Source: an uncultured bacterium
GTDB lineage: Bacteria; Krumholzibacteriota; Krumholzibacteriia; LZORAL124-64-63
Direction: 5' to 3'
Assembly: GCA_903847545.1 (NCBI GenBank)
Contig: CAINDZ010000058.1
Location: forward strand, 1-8,340
Length of the DNA stretch: 8,340 bases
Positions 5,994-8,340 of the stretch are shown here, piece after piece. The notes beneath the pieces are model-generated. The model was not told the DNA's origin and searched no databases. It was given only the letters and a program-made list of their open reading frames with translations. The first letter of the stretch is position 1. Each line of letters begins with the position of its first letter. The translations under genes and the position numbers were made by a program.

Positions 5994-6760
5994 CAGCGCC
6001 ACGGCTCCCTGGGCAGGTCGCACACCACCGGCACCTGTCGCGTGGTCAGGGCCTCGGCGCAGGCAACGCCAGCGTGGCGTCCCCAGCGCCGCGCGCGGTC
6101 CTCGATGCGCTGCAGGAACGCCGGGTCGTTGATGACCGTGGCGCGGCGCCCGTCGTCGCGGCGCAGCTGGCTGCGGTAGCACGCCAGCGCCTCGAGCTTC
6201 CGCTCCCAGTGCGCGCTGATGTCGAAGAGCAGCGACGGCTGCTCGTCCTCGGGCGTGACGTGCGCGACGGTCACGGTCTCCCAGCGGTCGACGGGCGCGG
6301 GCAGCGCGTCCGCCCCGTGCAGGCGCAGCGGCGGCAGCGCAGGCTGCCATGTCGACAGCCGCGCCAGGAAGGCCGCCCGCTCGGCCAGGCCCGGCGTGGC
6401 CTGGTGGTCGGGATGGCGCCGCGGTTCGGGCGCCGTCACGAGCCACGCCGGCCGCAGGCGGCGGATGACCGCCACCAGCGCCGCCGCCTGTCCCTGGTCA
6501 TTCGCGTCGATGAAGCCGTCCGGCAGCTGCAGCTGGACGCGGCCCGCCAGGCCGAGCACGCCGGCGGCGGCGACCGACTCTTCCCAGCGCTCGTGCGGCT
6601 GCGCGTTCGTGCCCAGCTCGCCGCGCGTCAGCTCGAGGGCCCACACCCGGCGGCCCTGCGCGCACAGGGCGGCCAGGATGCCGCCCAACCCGATCTCGGC
6701 ATCGTCGGGATGCGGCGAGACGACCAGGAGGTCGCAGGCGGGGTGCGTTTCGTTGATCAT
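5993..6760 (-). CDS. bshB1: Bacillithiol biosynthesis deacetylase BshB1 (PIG-L/LmbE family)
   Basis: A 255-residue zinc-dependent deacetylase that converts GlcNAc-malate to GlcN-malate, the second step of bacillithiol synthesis. The PIG-L signature SPHPDDAEIGLGG is at 15-27 (expected zinc ligands His17 and Asp20, catalytic Asp19). It is followed by LTRGELGTN (44-52), LPDGFID (79-85) and RHPDHQAT (115-122), whose His119 is the third metal ligand. The tail RRWGRHAGVACAEAL matches the usual substrate-pocket end of BshB1. ATG 6760 overlaps the bshC stop by 4 nt (ATGA) with GGAAGG just upstream; the open frame continues to 6892 but those residues are Arg-rich shadow of bshC. It overlaps bshA by 1 nt. 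A generic PIG-L or mycothiol-conjugate amidase role is possible in principle, but the flanking bshC and bshA make BshB1 the clear choice. Confidence 0.94.
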   Translation of the reverse strand: MINETHPACDLLVVSPHPDDAEIGLGGILAALCAQGRRVWALELTRGELGTNAQPHERWEESVAAAGVLGLAGRVQLQLPDGFIDANDQGQAAALVAVIRRLRPAWLVTAPEPRRHPDHQATPGLAERAAFLARLSTWQPALPPLRLHGADALPAPVDRWETVTVAHVTPEDEQPSLLFDISAHWERKLEALACYRSQLRRDDGRRATVINDPAFLQRIEDRARRWGRHAGVACAEALTTRQVPVVCDLPREPWR

Positions 6761-8337
6761 GCCCTTCCCGTCGTGGTCGATGGCCCGTCGTCCGTGGCGG
6801 CGACAACGTAGTCGCGCCAGTCGCCGCCCGCACCGCGCGCGAGGTGGTCGTGCGCGGCGGCGACAAGGGCCGCCGGCAGCGCATCGCCCCACGTCGCCAC
6901 GGCGCCCGCCCAGGCCAGCGCGCGCTCCTGCCTTTGCCCGTCAGGAAACAGGCACGCCGGCAACGCCCCGGCCTGCGCGCGCCACTGCCGGCGCACCTCG
7001 TCGCGCAGCATCGCGGCCACGCCCCGTCGCCAGCGGCGCGCGCGGCCGGCGGCCAGTGCGGCGGCCCGCGGGGCGGCCACCCCCAGATCCTGCGCCAGCG
7101 AGGCGACCACTGCGGCCTCGACGCCGGCGGCCAGCTCCGTGGCCAGCCGCTCGGTCGTGCCGGCGCCCGCCACGGCGCGCGCGGCCAGGTCGAGCACGCG
7201 CCCCGCCTCCACGCCCGCGGGCATGGACCACGCGAAGAGCCGCGGCACCAGGGCGCACCGCGGCACCCCCAGGTCCGCGTAGAGCGGCTCGAGCTGCCCC
7301 AGGTAGGCGCGCTCGCCGGGGCCCACGACCACGGCCACCGGTCGCAGGAGCCAGTCCTGCACGAGGCTGCGCAGCATGACGCCCGGGCGCAGGCGTTCGG
7401 CCGGGGGCAGCACCGTGCCCGCGGCCACGGGTTTGCGCCCGTCGCCGGACACCTCGAACAGGTGGTGCTCCAGGGACCTCTCCGTCACCGGCGCGCGGCC
7501 CGTGATCGCCGCCAGTCGCAGGCCCTCCCGCTCCGCCAGCTCGCGGCACCTGTCGCGCCGCAATGCGACGTGTCCGTAGAACGGCGCGGCGGCCCGGTGC
7601 AGGTCGGCATCGCCGCCGCGGACGATGGCCAGGGGGCGCCCGGCGAAGACGCGCCGCAGCGCCGCGACGTTCAGGCGGGACCACGTCCAGCCCCCGGCCA
7701 GGGCCTCCTGCCAGAGTTCTGCCAGGTCGACCGCCGCCTTCGTCGGCGCCGGTGCCTGCGCCAGGCGACGCAACAATCCGGCGCCGGGCGCGCACCACCG
7801 GGCGGCGAGCGTGCCGCCGACCAGCGGCCGCCCCAGGGTCCCGGCGCGCGCCGCGATGCGCCCCTCGGCGCGGACCAGCGCGTCGGCCGCAGGATCCCAG
7901 CCCGCGGGCGCCAGGGCCTCGACCAGGTCGTCGTCGTCATCCCCGCACCAGAACACGGCCACGGTCGGCAGGCCGGCCGCGGTGCGCGCCTCGGCCAGGG
8001 CGAGCGCCGTGGCGACCTTGTGCAGCACCAGCAGCGGACCGCCCAGGAAGCCGGGCTGCTGTCCCGTCACGACCACGTCGCAGGCACCGGCCGCCAGTCG
8101 GCCCAGGAGTCCGGGCTCCCAGCCCTCACCATCGTCGGCACCGCGCGCCGCGCGCCACGAGGCACCCTCGGCGCCCGCGAACAACGGCGCCGCCTCGGCG
8201 CCGCGAGGCTCGCCGAGCGCCCGCCGGGTGTCCGCGGCCGCCGCGCCGCCGGGAGCGGCGACCCAGGCGTCGAACATCGCCCCGTGCCGGCCTGCCGCCA
8301 GCGGGGGGCCCGCCTGCCAGTCCAGTTTCACGGTCAC
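6757..8337 (-). CDS. bshC: Bacillithiol biosynthesis cysteine-adding enzyme BshC
   Basis: About 526 residues; it should ligate cysteine to GlcN-malate to complete bacillithiol. BshC landmarks in order: VVVTGQQPGFLGGPLLVLHK (88-107; compare GGQQAGLLTGPL), AVFWCGDDDDDL (127-138; compare the usual FWVAGEDHDL), MLRSLVQDWLLRPVA (321-335), GPGERAYLGQLEPLYADLGV (339-358), an Ala/Arg-rich helical section (about 380-465, where the family has its coiled coil) and FPDGQRQERALAWAG (464-478). The length is close to the family's roughly 540. The visible start is GTG 8337, 3 nt inside the right edge; the frame stays open past it, so the true start could lie a little upstream outside the window. Its upstream partner and promoter are not visible. 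The histidine of the usual EDHD motif is aspartate here, which makes the sequence divergent. Confidence 0.92.
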   Translation of the reverse strand: MTVKLDWQAGPPLAAGRHGAMFDAWVAAPGGAAAADTRRALGEPRGAEAAPLFAGAEGASWRAARGADDGEGWEPGLLGRLAAGACDVVVTGQQPGFLGGPLLVLHKVATALALAEARTAAGLPTVAVFWCGDDDDDLVEALAPAGWDPAADALVRAEGRIAARAGTLGRPLVGGTLAARWCAPGAGLLRRLAQAPAPTKAAVDLAELWQEALAGGWTWSRLNVAALRRVFAGRPLAIVRGGDADLHRAAAPFYGHVALRRDRCRELAEREGLRLAAITGRAPVTERSLEHHLFEVSGDGRKPVAAGTVLPPAERLRPGVMLRSLVQDWLLRPVAVVVGPGERAYLGQLEPLYADLGVPRCALVPRLFAWSMPAGVEAGRVLDLAARAVAGAGTTERLATELAAGVEAAVVASLAQDLGVAAPRAAALAAGRARRWRRGVAAMLRDEVRRQWRAQAGALPACLFPDGQRQERALAWAGAVATWGDALPAALVAAAHDHLARGAGGDWRDYVVAATDDGPSTTTGRA

Positions 8338-8340
8338 GCC

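Noticed and set aside
3491..6179. Long plus-strand open frames (for example about 3491-4801 and 4731-6179, over 400 codons each)
   Set aside because: They lie antisense to tolQ, the Minf_1886 gene, bshA and bshB1, whose identities are firm. The predicted proteins are rich in Arg, His, Gln, Ala and Val with no domain signature, as expected for antisense frames in GC-rich DNA.
5994..6446. N-terminal extension of BshA to position 6446
   Set aside because: It is the wrong frame of bshB1 and is compositionally biased. The known BshA N-terminus (GITCYPSxGGSG) begins right after ATG 5993.
1..8340. CRISPR array, insertion sequence, tRNA or a hidden multi-gene novel system
   Set aside because: I saw no regularly spaced repeats, transposase signatures, terminal inverted repeats or tRNA-like cloverleafs. 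Almost every base is accounted for by conserved genes.

Overview
The window is a single co-directional block of genes read leftwards on the minus strand, from about 8337 down to 1. It has very high GC, gaps close to zero and several start/stop overlaps (ATGA or TGATG). It comes from a didermic (Gram-negative type) bacterium, because it carries a full Tol-Pal outer-membrane system. It also carries all three core genes of bacillithiol synthesis, a low-molecular-weight thiol pathway known from Firmicutes, Deinococcus, Bacteroidetes/Chlorobi and related lineages. A small protein of the Minf_1886 family, typical of Planctomycetes, Verrucomicrobia and neighbouring phyla, lies between the two modules. 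This suggests a high-GC member of the FCB or PVC side of the tree, often known only from metagenomes. The sequence alone does not fix the phylum.

In order of transcription, the right half (8337 to 4830) is bshC - bshB1 - bshA, three genes with 4-nt and 1-nt overlaps that look like one translationally coupled unit. BshA makes GlcNAc-malate from UDP-GlcNAc and L-malate, BshB1 removes the acetyl group, and BshC adds cysteine to give bacillithiol. A near-consensus sigma-70 promoter overlaps the bshA stop codon (4833-4806) and should drive the next gene, the Minf_1886-family protein (GTG start at 4762). A 195-nt non-coding spacer (4190-4384) with several GC-rich inverted repeats follows.

The left half (4189 to 1) is tolQ - tolR - tolA/tonB-like - tolB - pal - cpoB (ybgF), in the canonical order. 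TolQ/TolR form the proton-driven motor in the inner membrane and the TonB-type protein spans the periplasm as TolA. TolB is the periplasmic beta-propeller, Pal the peptidoglycan-binding outer-membrane lipoprotein, and CpoB a coiled-coil/TPR lipoprotein cut off by the left edge.

I found no mobile element, CRISPR array, RNA gene or clearly unknown multi-gene system. The points worth a second look are the promoter buried in the bshA stop codon, the Minf_1886 gene in the place often held by ybgC, an aspartate-rich substitution in BshC, the TonB-like form of TolA, and the structured spacer before tolQ.
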